Assembly (NCBI GenBank): GCA_041905405.1
Contig: JAYRLC010000018.1
Span: forward strand, 1-64,000
From: RAM1 sp041905405
Lineage (GTDB): Bacteria; Pseudomonadota; Gammaproteobacteria; Burkholderiales; Burkholderiaceae_C
Direction: 5' to 3'
DNA: 64,000 nt
The notes beneath the pieces were generated by a model, which was given only the letters and a program-made list of their open reading frames with translations, was not told the DNA's origin and did not search any database. A program made the translations under genes and the position numbers. Within the stretch, counting starts at the first letter, position 1. Each line of letters starts with the position of its first letter. Positions 10,159 to 18,796 of the stretch are shown here, one piece after another.

Positions 10159-11625
10159 ATGAGTTTTGACCTCGTTCTTTTCGGCGGCACCGGCGACCTG
10201 GCCTGGCGCAAGCTGATGCCCGCCCTGTTCCAGGCCTTCCGCCACGGTACGCTGCCCGAAGGCGGCCGGATCATCGGCGTGGCGCGCGATGATCTGGACG
10301 ACACGAAGTACCGCGCCCTGATCCAGGCGCGCTTTGACGAGGTCGAAGGCGCCAAGCGCCCCAGCCCCGAGGAGTTCGCCCGCTTTGCCGCGCTGCTGCA
10401 TTTCGTGCGCATGGACCTGTCGCAGGCCGCCGACTATGCGCGCCTGGCCAAGTCGCTGAAGTCGCGCAATGCCGACACCGTGGTCATGTACCTGGCCACC
10501 GCGCCCAGCCTGTTCACCACCGTGTGCGAACAGCTTGCCGCCGCACGGCTGAACACGGCGCAGACCCGCATCGTGCTGGAAAAGCCGCTCGGCCACGACC
10601 TGGCCAGCAACCGCGCCATCAACGACACGGTGCGCCGCGCGTTCAGCGAACGGCAGGTCTTTCGCATCGACCACTACCTGGGCAAGCCGTCGGTGCAGAA
10701 CCTGTTTGCGCTGCGCTTCGGCAACGCGCTGTTCGAGCCGCTGTGGCGGCGCGAGACCATCGCCAACATCCAGATCACCATCGCCGAGGAACTGGGCGTC
10801 GAAAAGCGCGGCGCGTTCTACGACAGCACGGGCGCCCTGCGCGACATGGTGCAGAACCATGCGCTGCAACTGGTCTGCGCGATCGGCATGGAGCCGCCGA
10901 TCAACGCCCATGCCGATGCGATCCGCGACGAAAAGCTGAAGGTATTGCGGTCGCTGAAGGCCTGGACACCCGAAAGCCTGGCGCAGCATGCCGTGCGCGG
11001 CCAGTACGCGGGCGGCAATGTGAATGGCGTGACCGTGCCGGCCTACCGCCAGGAACCCGGTGTGGCGGCCGACAGCCACACCGAGACCTTCGTGGCGCTG
11101 CGCGCCGAGATCGCCAACTGGCGCTGGGCCGGCGTGCCTTTCTACATCCGTACGGGCAAACGACTGGCCGCGCGGGACGCGCGCATCGTGGTGAACTTCC
11201 GTCCGGCCCCGCACGCGATCTTCCAGGCGCCGCCCGGTGCGGCCAACAGCCTGGTAATCAACCTGCAGCCGCGCGACGGGCTGGAGCTGCATCTGCTGGC
11301 GCAAGGGCAGGACGGCCGCCAGCGCGCGCGCGGCGCGCCCTCGGCGCTTGCGCCGGTTCACCTGGACCTGGATTTCGACACACGGTTCGGCACGGAACGC
11401 GTCGGCGCCTACGAACGGCTGCTGCTGGACGTAATTGACGGCAGGCTGAACCTGTTCGTGCGCAGCGACGAGCAGGAAGAAGCCTGGCGCTGGGTCGAGC
11501 CCGTGCAGGAGCACTGGCGCGCCGACGCAGCGGGCCCGCGTTCCTATGCCGCAGGCACCTGGGGGCCCAGCGCCTCCAGCGCCATGATCGCCCGTGACGG
11601 CCATTGCTGGAGCGAAGAATGCTAG
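10159..11625 (+). CDS. zwf: Glucose-6-phosphate 1-dehydrogenase
   Basis: Oxidises glucose-6-phosphate to 6-phosphogluconolactone with reduction of NADP or NAD, opening the oxidative pentose-phosphate and Entner-Doudoroff routes. The 488-residue protein has the N-terminal dinucleotide-binding segment (FGGTGDLAWRKLMPAL, residues 8-23) and the active-site signature DHYLGK at residues 171-176. It diverges from the ABC operon and ends inside the first codons of hexR (ATGCTAG), so both genes form one transcript. HexR-like palindromes lie in its upstream region. Confidence 0.97.
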   Translation: MSFDLVLFGGTGDLAWRKLMPALFQAFRHGTLPEGGRIIGVARDDLDDTKYRALIQARFDEVEGAKRPSPEEFARFAALLHFVRMDLSQAADYARLAKSLKSRNADTVVMYLATAPSLFTTVCEQLAAARLNTAQTRIVLEKPLGHDLASNRAINDTVRRAFSERQVFRIDHYLGKPSVQNLFALRFGNALFEPLWRRETIANIQITIAEELGVEKRGAFYDSTGALRDMVQNHALQLVCAIGMEPPINAHADAIRDEKLKVLRSLKAWTPESLAQHAVRGQYAGGNVNGVTVPAYRQEPGVAADSHTETFVALRAEIANWRWAGVPFYIRTGKRLAARDARIVVNFRPAPHAIFQAPPGAANSLVINLQPRDGLELHLLAQGQDGRQRARGAPSALAPVHLDLDFDTRFGTERVGAYERLLLDVIDGRLNLFVRSDEQEEAWRWVEPVQEHWRADAAGPRSYAAGTWGPSASSAMIARDGHCWSEEC

Positions 11626-12467
11626 ACCGCATCAAAGCCTCATTGCCTTCCCTGGCGCCCGCCGAACAGCGTGTGGGCCGCCTGGTGCTGGCGGACCCGC
11701 GCGCGTTCGCGAACCTGCCGGTCAGCGAGCTGGCCGAACGCGCCCACGTGAGCAAACCCACCGTCGTGCGTTTTTGCCGCAGCGTGGGCTACGACGGGCT
11801 GTCGGACTTCAAGCTCAAGCTCGCGGGCAGCGTGAGCGAGGGCGTGCCCTTCATCCACCGCAGCGTGGACGCCGACGACAAGACCGGCGACGTGCTGGTG
11901 AAGGTCATCGACAACGCTGTCGCGGCCTTCTTGAAGTACCGCAACGACGCATCGACCTTCGCCATCGAAAAGGCCGCCGAGGCGCTGGCCGGCACGCACA
12001 CCACGGGCAAGCGGATCGAGTTCTACGGCGTGGGCAATTCGGGCATCGTGGCGCAGGACGCGCAGCACAAATTCTTCCGTCTGGGCGTGAACACCATCGC
12101 CTACAGCGACGGCCACATGCAGGTCATGAGCGCGTCGCTGCTGGGGCCGGGCGACTGCGTGGTGGTGGTGTCCAACTCGGGCCGCACGCGCGACCTGATG
12201 GACGCCTGCGACATCGCGCGCAAGAACGGCGCGACCACCATCGTGATCACGGCCACCGGCTCGCCACTGGCGTCGGCCGGACAGATCCACCTGGCGGCCG
12301 ACCACCCCGAAGGCTACGACCGCTACAGCCCCATGGTGTCGCGCCTGCTGCACCTGATGATCATCGACGTGCTGGCCACGACCGTCGCGCTGCGCATCGG
12401 CGGCGGCCGCCTGCAGCCGCTGCTGCGCGAGATGAAGAACAACCTGCGCAGCAAGCGCTACGCCTGA
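11619..12467 (+). CDS. hexR: RpiR/HexR-family transcriptional regulator
   Basis: Repressor of central sugar metabolism that senses a phosphorylated sugar, in HexR usually 2-keto-3-deoxy-6-phosphogluconate. It has 282 residues: an N-terminal RpiR helix-turn-helix (about 1-75, with ERAHVSKPTVVRFCRSVGY) and a C-terminal SIS sugar-phosphate domain (about 115-260, with GVGNSGIVAQDAQHKFFR and VVSNSGRTRD). The start at 11619 overlaps the zwf stop and has GGAGCGAAGA in front; an in-frame ATG-like start 15 bases earlier is less likely. Cotranscription with zwf supports the HexR name. Confidence 0.9.
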   Translation: MLDRIKASLPSLAPAEQRVGRLVLADPRAFANLPVSELAERAHVSKPTVVRFCRSVGYDGLSDFKLKLAGSVSEGVPFIHRSVDADDKTGDVLVKVIDNAVAAFLKYRNDASTFAIEKAAEALAGTHTTGKRIEFYGVGNSGIVAQDAQHKFFRLGVNTIAYSDGHMQVMSASLLGPGDCVVVVSNSGRTRDLMDACDIARKNGATTIVITATGSPLASAGQIHLAADHPEGYDRYSPMVSRLLHLMIIDVLATTVALRIGGGRLQPLLREMKNNLRSKRYA

Positions 12468-12493
12468 GGCCTGTCAACACCATTTGCGAGCTT

Positions 12494-12941
12494 TCTCCGG
12501 CTGAAAACGCCTGACGGGACGGCGCCCTGTTCGCGCCACCAGAGCCCGGTCCCCTTCGGGGCAAGCCGCTGCAGTACTCCCAACGGGATCGCTGCGTTCA
12601 ACACGCCGGAATACGCCTCGTCCCGTTGGTCCGTGCTTCGCGCCCGGGCTCTTGATCGGTGCCGCGAACAGGGCGCCATCCCGTCAGGCTTGCGGCGTTC
12701 GAGCGAGTGGACTGCGGACTTCTGAGACGCTCGCCCGAAGCCCGTCGCGGTGGGGCGGCGCTTTCGCCACCGATCAAGAGCCCGGGCGCGAAGCACGGAA
12801 GGCTGGCGCACGGGTGTGGACGGAGGCTAGGCGTGCAACACGCCAGCGTGAGTACTGCAGCGGCTCGCCCCGAAGGGGACCGGGCTCTGGTGGCGAAAGC
12901 GCCGCCCCGCCGCGACGGGCGTTCTCCCCGGAGAAACCAAA
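12494..12941 (+). repeat. Dispersed inverted-repeat element, copy A (composite)
   Basis: This 516-base gap between hexR and the peptide-transporter operon has no credible gene. It holds nested inverted repeats. The left arm (12494-12578) and right arm (12851-12941) are near reverse complements. CTGACGGGACGGCGCCCTGTTC (about 12511-12532) is mirrored at about 12666-12687, and GCTCTTGATCGGTG near 12648-12661 is mirrored at about 12769-12781. The right arm differs at only 2 of 91 bases from the right arm of copy B at 60190-60280, so this is a repeated family and not chance structure. Confidence 0.85.
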
Positions 12942-12983
12942 GAGAACTGTTAGCAGTCCTGAGCCGACAGAAAACACCCGCGC

Positions 12984-13985
12984 TTAAATGCGGCCTTCCT
13001 CAACGGCGTGACAGGCGATCTTCACGCCGCGCAGGTTCAGCAATGCGGGCCGCTCGGTCTTGCAGCGGTCATTGGCGAACTGGCAGCGCGGGTGGAACGT
13101 ACAGCCCGTCGGCGGGTTCAGCGGGTTGGGCACCTCGCCACTGACGGGCGTGCGCTGGCGGCCGGTGTCGTGCATCTTGGGGATCGCGTCCAGCAGCATG
13201 CGCGTGTACGGATGCTGAGGCGTCGCAAACAGCGTCTGCTTGGGCGCCAGCTCCACCAGCCGGCCCAGGTACATCACGCCGACCTCGTCGCTCACGTGCC
13301 GCACCACCGCGAGGTTGTGCGAGATGAACAGGTAGGTCAGGCCCTGCTTTTTCTGCAGGTCCTTCATGATGTTGAGCACCTGCGCCTGCACCGACACGTC
13401 CAGCGCGCTGGTGGGCTCGTCGCACACCAGGAAGTCGGGCTCGGTCGCCAGTGCGCGCGCGATCGAGATGCGCTGGCGCTGCCCCCCGCTGAACTGGTGC
13501 GGGTACTTGACCATGTCCAGGGGCGACAGGCCCACGGACTTGAGCAGATCGCCCACGCGGGCCTTGAGCTGTGCCTTGTCGGTCAGGATGCCGTGTTCCT
13601 TCAGCGGCTCGGCAATGATGTCCTCCACGATCCAGCGCGGGTTCAGGCTCGCGTACGGGTCCTGGAAGATCATCTGGATGCGCCGGCGCAGCTTGCGCCC
13701 AGCGGGCGTCTTGAAGGCCGCGTGCGCGTCCTGGTTGTCAAAGGTCAGGCCGCCGCGCGTGGGCTCGTACAGGCCCACCAGCAGGCGCGCCACCGTGCTC
13801 TTGCCGCAGCCCGACTCGCCCACCAGGGCCAGGGTCTTGCCCTTTTCGATGTCGAAGCTCACGCCGTCCACGGCGTTGAGCAGCTGGCGCGGACGGCGCT
13901 CGATGACGCGGTTGAGCCAGGGGGCCGACACGTCGAAGGTCTTGGCCAGGTCGTGCGCCTGCACCAGTGCGGTTGACGTGCTCAT
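12984..13985 (-). CDS. dppF: Peptide ABC transporter ATPase, DppF/OppF type
   Basis: Second ATPase subunit of a dipeptide/oligopeptide importer, 333 residues. Walker A is GESGCGKST, the signature SGGQRQRISIARAL and Walker B LVCDEPTSALD. The C-terminal oligopeptide-transporter extension contains the cysteine cluster CTFHPRCQFANDRC, which in this family can bind an iron-sulfur cluster. Its ATG overlaps the dppD stop by four bases. It is the last gene of a seven-gene operon-like run and is followed by repeat copy A. The exact peptide substrate is unknown, so the symbol is by family. Confidence 0.9.
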   Translation of the reverse strand: MSTSTALVQAHDLAKTFDVSAPWLNRVIERRPRQLLNAVDGVSFDIEKGKTLALVGESGCGKSTVARLLVGLYEPTRGGLTFDNQDAHAAFKTPAGRKLRRRIQMIFQDPYASLNPRWIVEDIIAEPLKEHGILTDKAQLKARVGDLLKSVGLSPLDMVKYPHQFSGGQRQRISIARALATEPDFLVCDEPTSALDVSVQAQVLNIMKDLQKKQGLTYLFISHNLAVVRHVSDEVGVMYLGRLVELAPKQTLFATPQHPYTRMLLDAIPKMHDTGRQRTPVSGEVPNPLNPPTGCTFHPRCQFANDRCKTERPALLNLRGVKIACHAVEEGRI

Positions 13986-14965
13986 CGCGCACCTCCTGCC
14001 ATGCCGTTGGCATCGTGCAGCCAGCAGGCCGCGCGCGTGGCGCCGGCGGCCATCAGCTCGGGCCGTTCGACCTTGCAGCGGTCAAAGGTTTTGGGGCAGC
14101 GCGGGTTGTAGGCGCAGCCGGGCGGAATGGCGTTCAGGCGGGGCATGGCGCCGTCGATCTGGTTCAGGCGCTCGCGGTCGGATTCCATGTCGGGGATGGA
14201 GGCCATCAGGCCTTCGGTGTAGGGATGGGCCGGCCGGTTGATGACGTTGTGTACCGGGCCGATTTCGGCGATGCGCCCGGCATACATGACGGCCACACGG
14301 TCGCAGGTCTCGGCAATGACGCCCATGTCGTGCGTGATCAGCATGACGGCCGCGCCACGGTCCTTGCAGATGCGCTTGAGCAGCGTAATGATCTGCGCCT
14401 GGATCGACACGTCCAGCGCCGTGGTGGGCTCGTCGGCCACGATGAGCTTGGGTTCGGCCGCCAGTGCCAGGGCGATCACCACGCGCTGGCGCATGCCGCC
14501 GCTGAACTGGTGCGGGTAGTGGTCGATGCGCTCGGCCGCCGCCGGAATGCCCGTGTCCTCCAGCAGGCCGATGGCGCGCTTGCGGGCCTCTTCCGCGCTG
14601 ACAGGCAGGTGCGTCTGGATGGTTTCGGTCAGCTGCCGGCCAATGGAGTACAGCGGGTTCAGCGAGGTCAGCGGGTCCTGGAAGATCGCGCCGATCTTGC
14701 GGCCGCGGATGTGGCGCATCTGCTCGTACGGCAGGTTGTCGATGCGCTGGCCTTCCAGCAGGATCTGGCCGCTGGCCACGCGGCCCGGCGGCTCCAGCAG
14801 GCCGATGATGGACGCGCCCGTCAGCGACTTGCCCGCGCCCGATTCACCCACCACGCCCAGGATTTCGCCGGGCGCGATGGCAAAGGAAATGTCGTCCAGC
14901 GCTCGCAGCGTGCCGCGGCGGTTCGGAAACTCGACGACGAGGTTTTTGACTTCCAGAAGGCTCAT
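13982..14965 (-). CDS. dppD: Peptide ABC transporter ATPase, DppD/OppD type
   Basis: First ATPase subunit of the peptide importer, 327 residues. It has Walker A GESGAGKSLT (the usual Thr/Ser after Lys is Ser), signature SGGMRQRVVIALAL, Walker B LIVADEPTTALD and the C-terminal CAYNPRCPKTFDRC cysteine motif. It pairs with the downstream DppF-type ATPase (four-base overlap) to form the usual heterodimer, and starts 6 bases after the DppC-type permease stop, so it is clearly cotranscribed. Confidence 0.9.
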   Translation of the reverse strand: MSLLEVKNLVVEFPNRRGTLRALDDISFAIAPGEILGVVGESGAGKSLTGASIIGLLEPPGRVASGQILLEGQRIDNLPYEQMRHIRGRKIGAIFQDPLTSLNPLYSIGRQLTETIQTHLPVSAEEARKRAIGLLEDTGIPAAAERIDHYPHQFSGGMRQRVVIALALAAEPKLIVADEPTTALDVSIQAQIITLLKRICKDRGAAVMLITHDMGVIAETCDRVAVMYAGRIAEIGPVHNVINRPAHPYTEGLMASIPDMESDRERLNQIDGAMPRLNAIPPGCAYNPRCPKTFDRCKVERPELMAAGATRAACWLHDANGMAGGAR

Positions 14966-14971
14966 CGCGGC

Positions 14972-15883
14972 TTACCTCAGTCGGGGGTTCAGCGCGTCGC
15001 GCAGCCAGTCACCCAGCAGGTTCACAGACAGGGCAATGGTGATCAGCATCACGCCCGGGAACACGGTGATCCACCACTCCCCCGAAAACAAGTAGTCGTT
15101 GCCCACGCGGATCAGCGTGCCCAGCGACGGGGACGTGGGCGGCACGCCCACGCCCAGGAAGGACAACGTGGCCTCGGTGATGATGGCCGTGGCCACCTGG
15201 ATGGTGGCCAACACCAGCACCGGCCCCATCACGTTGGGCAGCACGTGGCGCGCCATGATGCGCAGCGGCGCCACGCCGGTCACGCGGGCGGCCTGCACGT
15301 ATTCCTTGTTGCGCTCCACCAGCGTGGAGCCGCGCACCGTGCGCGCGTACTGCACCCAGCCGGTCAGCGTGATCGACACGATCAGCACCCCGAAGGCCAC
15401 GGTGTCGTGCGCATTGGGAAACAGCGCCCGGCCCACGCCCGCGATCAGCAGCGCGACCAGGATCGGCGGAAAGCTCAGCATCACGTCGCACAGGCGCATG
15501 AGCACGGTGTCAATCCAGCCACCGCGAAAGCCCGCGAGCAGGCCCAGGCCCACACCGATCAGCAGCGACAGGATCACCGAGACGATGCCCACCACGAGCG
15601 AGATGCGCGCGCCGTAGAACAGCGCCGAAAGGATGTCGCGCCCCTGGTCGTCGGTGCCCAGCAGGTATTTGGTGCTTCCGCCCGTGGACCAGGCCGGCGG
15701 CAGACGCGCGTCGCTCAGCTCCAGCGTGGTGAGGTCGAACGGGTTGTGGGGCGCCACCAGGCCCGCGAACGCCGCGCAGAACACGCAGGCGAAGGCAATG
15801 GCGGCGGCCACCATGGCCATCGGCGAAGTGCGAAAGCTGTACCCGACATCACTGTCGAGCCAGCGGGCAATTGTTTTTTTCAT
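14972..15883 (-). CDS. dppC: Peptide ABC transporter permease, DppC/OppC type
   Basis: Inner-membrane permease of 303 residues with the OppC N-terminal extension (about residues 1-60), one transmembrane helix before the periplasmic loop, then a five-helix MetI domain. LLGTDDQGRDILSALFYGAR is the typical DppC loop, and the coupling motif region is EYVQAARVTGVAPLRIMARHVLPN. It is partnered with the DppB-type gene at 18796-19776, from which it is separated by an amidohydrolase and a binding-protein gene, an unusual order for dpp clusters. Confidence 0.9.
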   Translation of the reverse strand: MKKTIARWLDSDVGYSFRTSPMAMVAAAIAFACVFCAAFAGLVAPHNPFDLTTLELSDARLPPAWSTGGSTKYLLGTDDQGRDILSALFYGARISLVVGIVSVILSLLIGVGLGLLAGFRGGWIDTVLMRLCDVMLSFPPILVALLIAGVGRALFPNAHDTVAFGVLIVSITLTGWVQYARTVRGSTLVERNKEYVQAARVTGVAPLRIMARHVLPNVMGPVLVLATIQVATAIITEATLSFLGVGVPPTSPSLGTLIRVGNDYLFSGEWWITVFPGVMLITIALSVNLLGDWLRDALNPRLR

Positions 15884-15900
15884 CGTGGGGGACCAGAGCG

Positions 15901-15928
15901 CGGCAGGCGCCGCGGCGGGCGCCTGCCG
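15901..15928 (-). terminator. Intercistronic hairpin between binding protein and dppC
   Basis: CGGCAGGCGCC (15901-15911) and GGCGCCTGCCG (15918-15928) form an 11-bp perfect stem with a six-base loop, and no T tract. It sits just after the binding-protein stop, a position where such stems stabilise the upstream mRNA and raise binding protein over permease. Role inferred. Confidence 0.55.
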
Positions 15929-15939
15929 GGTTCAGCAAC

Positions 15940-17520
15940 TTACTTCTTGATGCTGATCCACTTGTAGGGCATGAAGTTGTCCGCGAGCTGGACAAGCTCC
16001 ACCTTCTTGGACAGGCCCCAGGCCAGTGCCTGCTGGTGCAGCGGCAGGTGGCCGATGTCGGCGGAATGGATGTCGAAGGCTTCCTTGATCATCGCCGCGC
16101 GCTTGGCCTTGTCGGTCTCGGACTGGATGGCCTTGGTGAGCTGATCCACCTTGGGGTTGCAATAGCTGCCCAGGTTGAACTGGCCCGCACCCTTGTCGTC
16201 CACGCAGGCCATCAGGGCGTTGAGCGCGTTGTGCGCGTCATAGGTACCCGGCGTCCAGCCCAGCATGTAGAAGCTGGTGTCGCGGCGCAGGATCTTGGGG
16301 AAGTACGTGCCCTTGGTCTCGGCCGCCAGGTTGATCTTGACGCCGATGCGCGAAAGGTTGGCGGCCACGGTCTGGCAGATCCGCGCGTCGTTGACGTAGC
16401 GGTCGTTCGGGCAGTTCATGGTCACTTCAAAGCCGTTGGGGTAGCCGGCATCGGCCAGCAGCTTCTTGGCGCCGTCCGGGTCATAGGCCAGACGCTTGTT
16501 CTGCTCGGCCGTGAAGCCGTTGATGCCGGGCCCCACCATCAGCGCCGTGGGCTTTGAGGCGTTGCGCATCACGGTCTTCTGAATGCCGTCAATGTCGATG
16601 GCCTGGTAGAAGGCCTGGCGCACACGCTTGTCCTTGAACGGGTTCTTGCCCTTCACGTTCGAGTAGAGCAGCTCGTCACGCTTCTGGTCCATGCCCAGGA
16701 AAATCGTGCGAAGCTCGGGACCAGCCAACACACGGGCGTTGGCCGAGCCGTTGATGCGGTCGATATCCTGCACGGGCACCGGCTCCATGACATCCACTTC
16801 ACCCGACAGCAGCGCGGCCACGCGTGTGGCATCGTTGCCGATCGGCGTGAAGATGACTTCGCTCACGTTTCCGTCGATCTTGCCCCAGTAGTTGCCGTTG
16901 CGCACGAAGGTGGTGCGCACGTTAGGCTGGCGCTCACGCAGGCGATACGGGCCGGTGCCGTTGGCACGGAACGACGCGGCGTTCTCCACGCCCTTGCGGC
17001 GGTCCACCGGGCGCGTGGCCTGGTTGGTCTCGCACCACTTCTTGCTCATGATGTAGACCAGCGAAATCACATCCGGCAGGATGGGGAACGGTGCCTTGGT
17101 TTCGATCTCGACCGTGTAGTCGTTGATCTTGCGCACTTCCTTGAAGTCGTTGGTGTAGCTCTTCATGTCGGAGCCTTCCACCTGGGTGCGCGCGAACGAG
17201 AACAGCACGTCGTCGGCGTTGAACGGCGTGCCGTCATGGAACAGCACGCCCTTGCGCAGTTCAAAACGCCAAACGGTGGGCGAGGTCTGCTTCCACGACG
17301 TGGCCAGCGCGGGCGCCAGGCTCAGGTCCTTGTTGCGGCCCACCAGTGGCTCGTACACGTTGCCGGTGACCGTCAATTGAAGCGACTCGTTCAGTGAGTG
17401 CGGGTCCATCGACAGCGAGTCGCCCTGGTTGGCGATGCGCACGGTTTGCGCGGACGCCACGCCGGCGGCGGCCATGGCGCAGATCACGGCGGCCTGAATC
17501 AGATTGCGTTTGAGTTTCAT
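15940..17520 (-). CDS. Peptide ABC transporter substrate-binding protein (SBP_bac_5), first copy
   Basis: Periplasmic peptide-binding protein of 526 residues, DppA/OppA class, with a Sec signal peptide (MKLKRNLIQAAVICAMAAAGVASAQ). The family pattern is clear: early DPHSLNESLQLTVTGNVYEPL, then GVLFHDGTPFNADDVLFSFAR and the mid-region GTGPYRL. The ATG at 17520 was chosen because it begins the signal peptide; the longer frame upstream runs antisense to real coding sequence. It lies 46 bases after the amidohydrolase gene and is paralogous to the binding protein at 19913-21490. Confidence 0.93.
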   Translation of the reverse strand: MKLKRNLIQAAVICAMAAAGVASAQTVRIANQGDSLSMDPHSLNESLQLTVTGNVYEPLVGRNKDLSLAPALATSWKQTSPTVWRFELRKGVLFHDGTPFNADDVLFSFARTQVEGSDMKSYTNDFKEVRKINDYTVEIETKAPFPILPDVISLVYIMSKKWCETNQATRPVDRRKGVENAASFRANGTGPYRLRERQPNVRTTFVRNGNYWGKIDGNVSEVIFTPIGNDATRVAALLSGEVDVMEPVPVQDIDRINGSANARVLAGPELRTIFLGMDQKRDELLYSNVKGKNPFKDKRVRQAFYQAIDIDGIQKTVMRNASKPTALMVGPGINGFTAEQNKRLAYDPDGAKKLLADAGYPNGFEVTMNCPNDRYVNDARICQTVAANLSRIGVKINLAAETKGTYFPKILRRDTSFYMLGWTPGTYDAHNALNALMACVDDKGAGQFNLGSYCNPKVDQLTKAIQSETDKAKRAAMIKEAFDIHSADIGHLPLHQQALAWGLSKKVELVQLADNFMPYKWISIKK

Positions 17521-17566
17521 CTTGGACTCCTTGTGGACGGGATGACGAGGGGAAAATGAATGACGA

Positions 17567-18796
17567 TCACGCCAGCGGCATGGACTGCTCAACCAGGCCC
17601 GCATGCAGCGCGGAACCCAATGGCAGGATGTCGTCGTTGAAGTCGTAGCGGCTGTTGTGCAGGAAGCAGCTGCCTTCGCCGCCCTGCCCGATGCGCAGGT
17701 ACGCGCCCGGCTTGACCTGCAACATGAAGGAAAAATCCTCGGCGCCCATGCTGGGCTCCATGTCGCGCACGACATGGTCCTCGCCCACCAGCGACTGCGC
17801 CACGTCGGCGGCGAACTGCGCCTCGCGCGGCGAATTGACCGTGGCCGGGTAGATGCGCTCGTAGCGGACGCTGGCCGTCGCGCCGAAGGCCAGCGCCACG
17901 GCGCTGCACAGCTCATTCAGACGGCGCTCGACCAGGTCCTGCACCTCGGGGTTGAAGGTGCGCACAGTGCCCACCAGCGCCGCCTTGCCGGGCACCACGC
18001 TCATGGCGCCCAGGTCGCCCGCCTGCATGGCACACAGGCTGATGACCGCGCCTTCCACGGGACGCACGTTGCGCGACACGATGCTCTGCACCGCGGTGAT
18101 GATGTGACCGGCCACCAGCACAGGGTCCACCGTGAGGTAAGCGTGCGCGCCGTGGCCGCCCTTGCCCGTGATCTCGATGGTGATGCGGTCCGCGGCAGCC
18201 ATCATGGCTCCCGGGTTCAGCCCCACGGTGCCCGGGCGCATGCCGGGCCAGTTGTGCATGGCATAGACGGCGTTGACGGGGAAACGGTCGAACAGGCCAT
18301 CCTCGATCATGGCCTTGGCGCCGGCAAAGCCTTCTTCGCCGGGCTGGAAGACCAGCACGGCCGTGCCGTCGAAGTTGCGGGTCTCGGCCAGATAGCGCGC
18401 TGCGCCGACCAGCATCGTCACATGGCCGTCATGACCACAGCCGTGCATCATGCCCGTGCGCGACGAGCGCCAGGCAAAGTCGTTGTGCTCGGTCATCGGC
18501 AACGCGTCCATGTCGGCGCGCAGGCCGATCATGCGGCCACTGGCTGTCTGGCGGCCGCGAATGACTGCGACGACGCCGGTCTTGCCGATGCCTTCATGGA
18601 TCTCGTCCACACCGCACAGCTTGAGCGACTCCTTGATGCGGCCCGCCGTGTACACCTCTTCGAAGCCCAGCTCGGGATGCGCGTGCAGGTCGCGGCGCAG
18701 GGCCGTGAGCTCGGGGTGGAACTGCGCGATGTGCGCGAACGCGCGGCCATTGGCCTTCAGCCGCGCGGGCACGACCGGGGAAACGGGCGCCAGCAT
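17567..18796 (-). CDS. M20 family metal-dependent amidohydrolase (hippurate hydrolase-like)
   Basis: Peptidase M20D/amidohydrolase of 409 residues predicted to release amino acids from N-acyl amino acids or short peptides. Metal ligands are visible in GLRADMDALPMTE and GMMHGCGHDGHVTML (Cys and two His), in the glutamates of VFQPGEEGFAGAKAMIEDG and in a later histidine (YAMHNWPGM). A lid domain occupies the middle third. There is no signal peptide, so it is cytosolic. Its start overlaps the dppB stop by one base, tying hydrolysis to uptake of the transported peptide or acylated amino acid. Confidence 0.9.
   Translation of the reverse strand: MLAPVSPVVPARLKANGRAFAHIAQFHPELTALRRDLHAHPELGFEEVYTAGRIKESLKLCGVDEIHEGIGKTGVVAVIRGRQTASGRMIGLRADMDALPMTEHNDFAWRSSRTGMMHGCGHDGHVTMLVGAARYLAETRNFDGTAVLVFQPGEEGFAGAKAMIEDGLFDRFPVNAVYAMHNWPGMRPGTVGLNPGAMMAAADRITIEITGKGGHGAHAYLTVDPVLVAGHIITAVQSIVSRNVRPVEGAVISLCAMQAGDLGAMSVVPGKAALVGTVRTFNPEVQDLVERRLNELCSAVALAFGATASVRYERIYPATVNSPREAQFAADVAQSLVGEDHVVRDMEPSMGAEDFSFMLQVKPGAYLRIGQGGEGSCFLHNSRYDFNDDILPLGSALHAGLVEQSMPLA

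Noticed and set aside
13967..15967. Very long plus-strand open frame opposite the peptide-transporter genes
   Set aside because: Its translation is Ala/Arg/His/Gln-rich with no recognisable domain, and the minus strand encodes dppF, dppD and dppC. High GC removes stop codons in the mirror frame.
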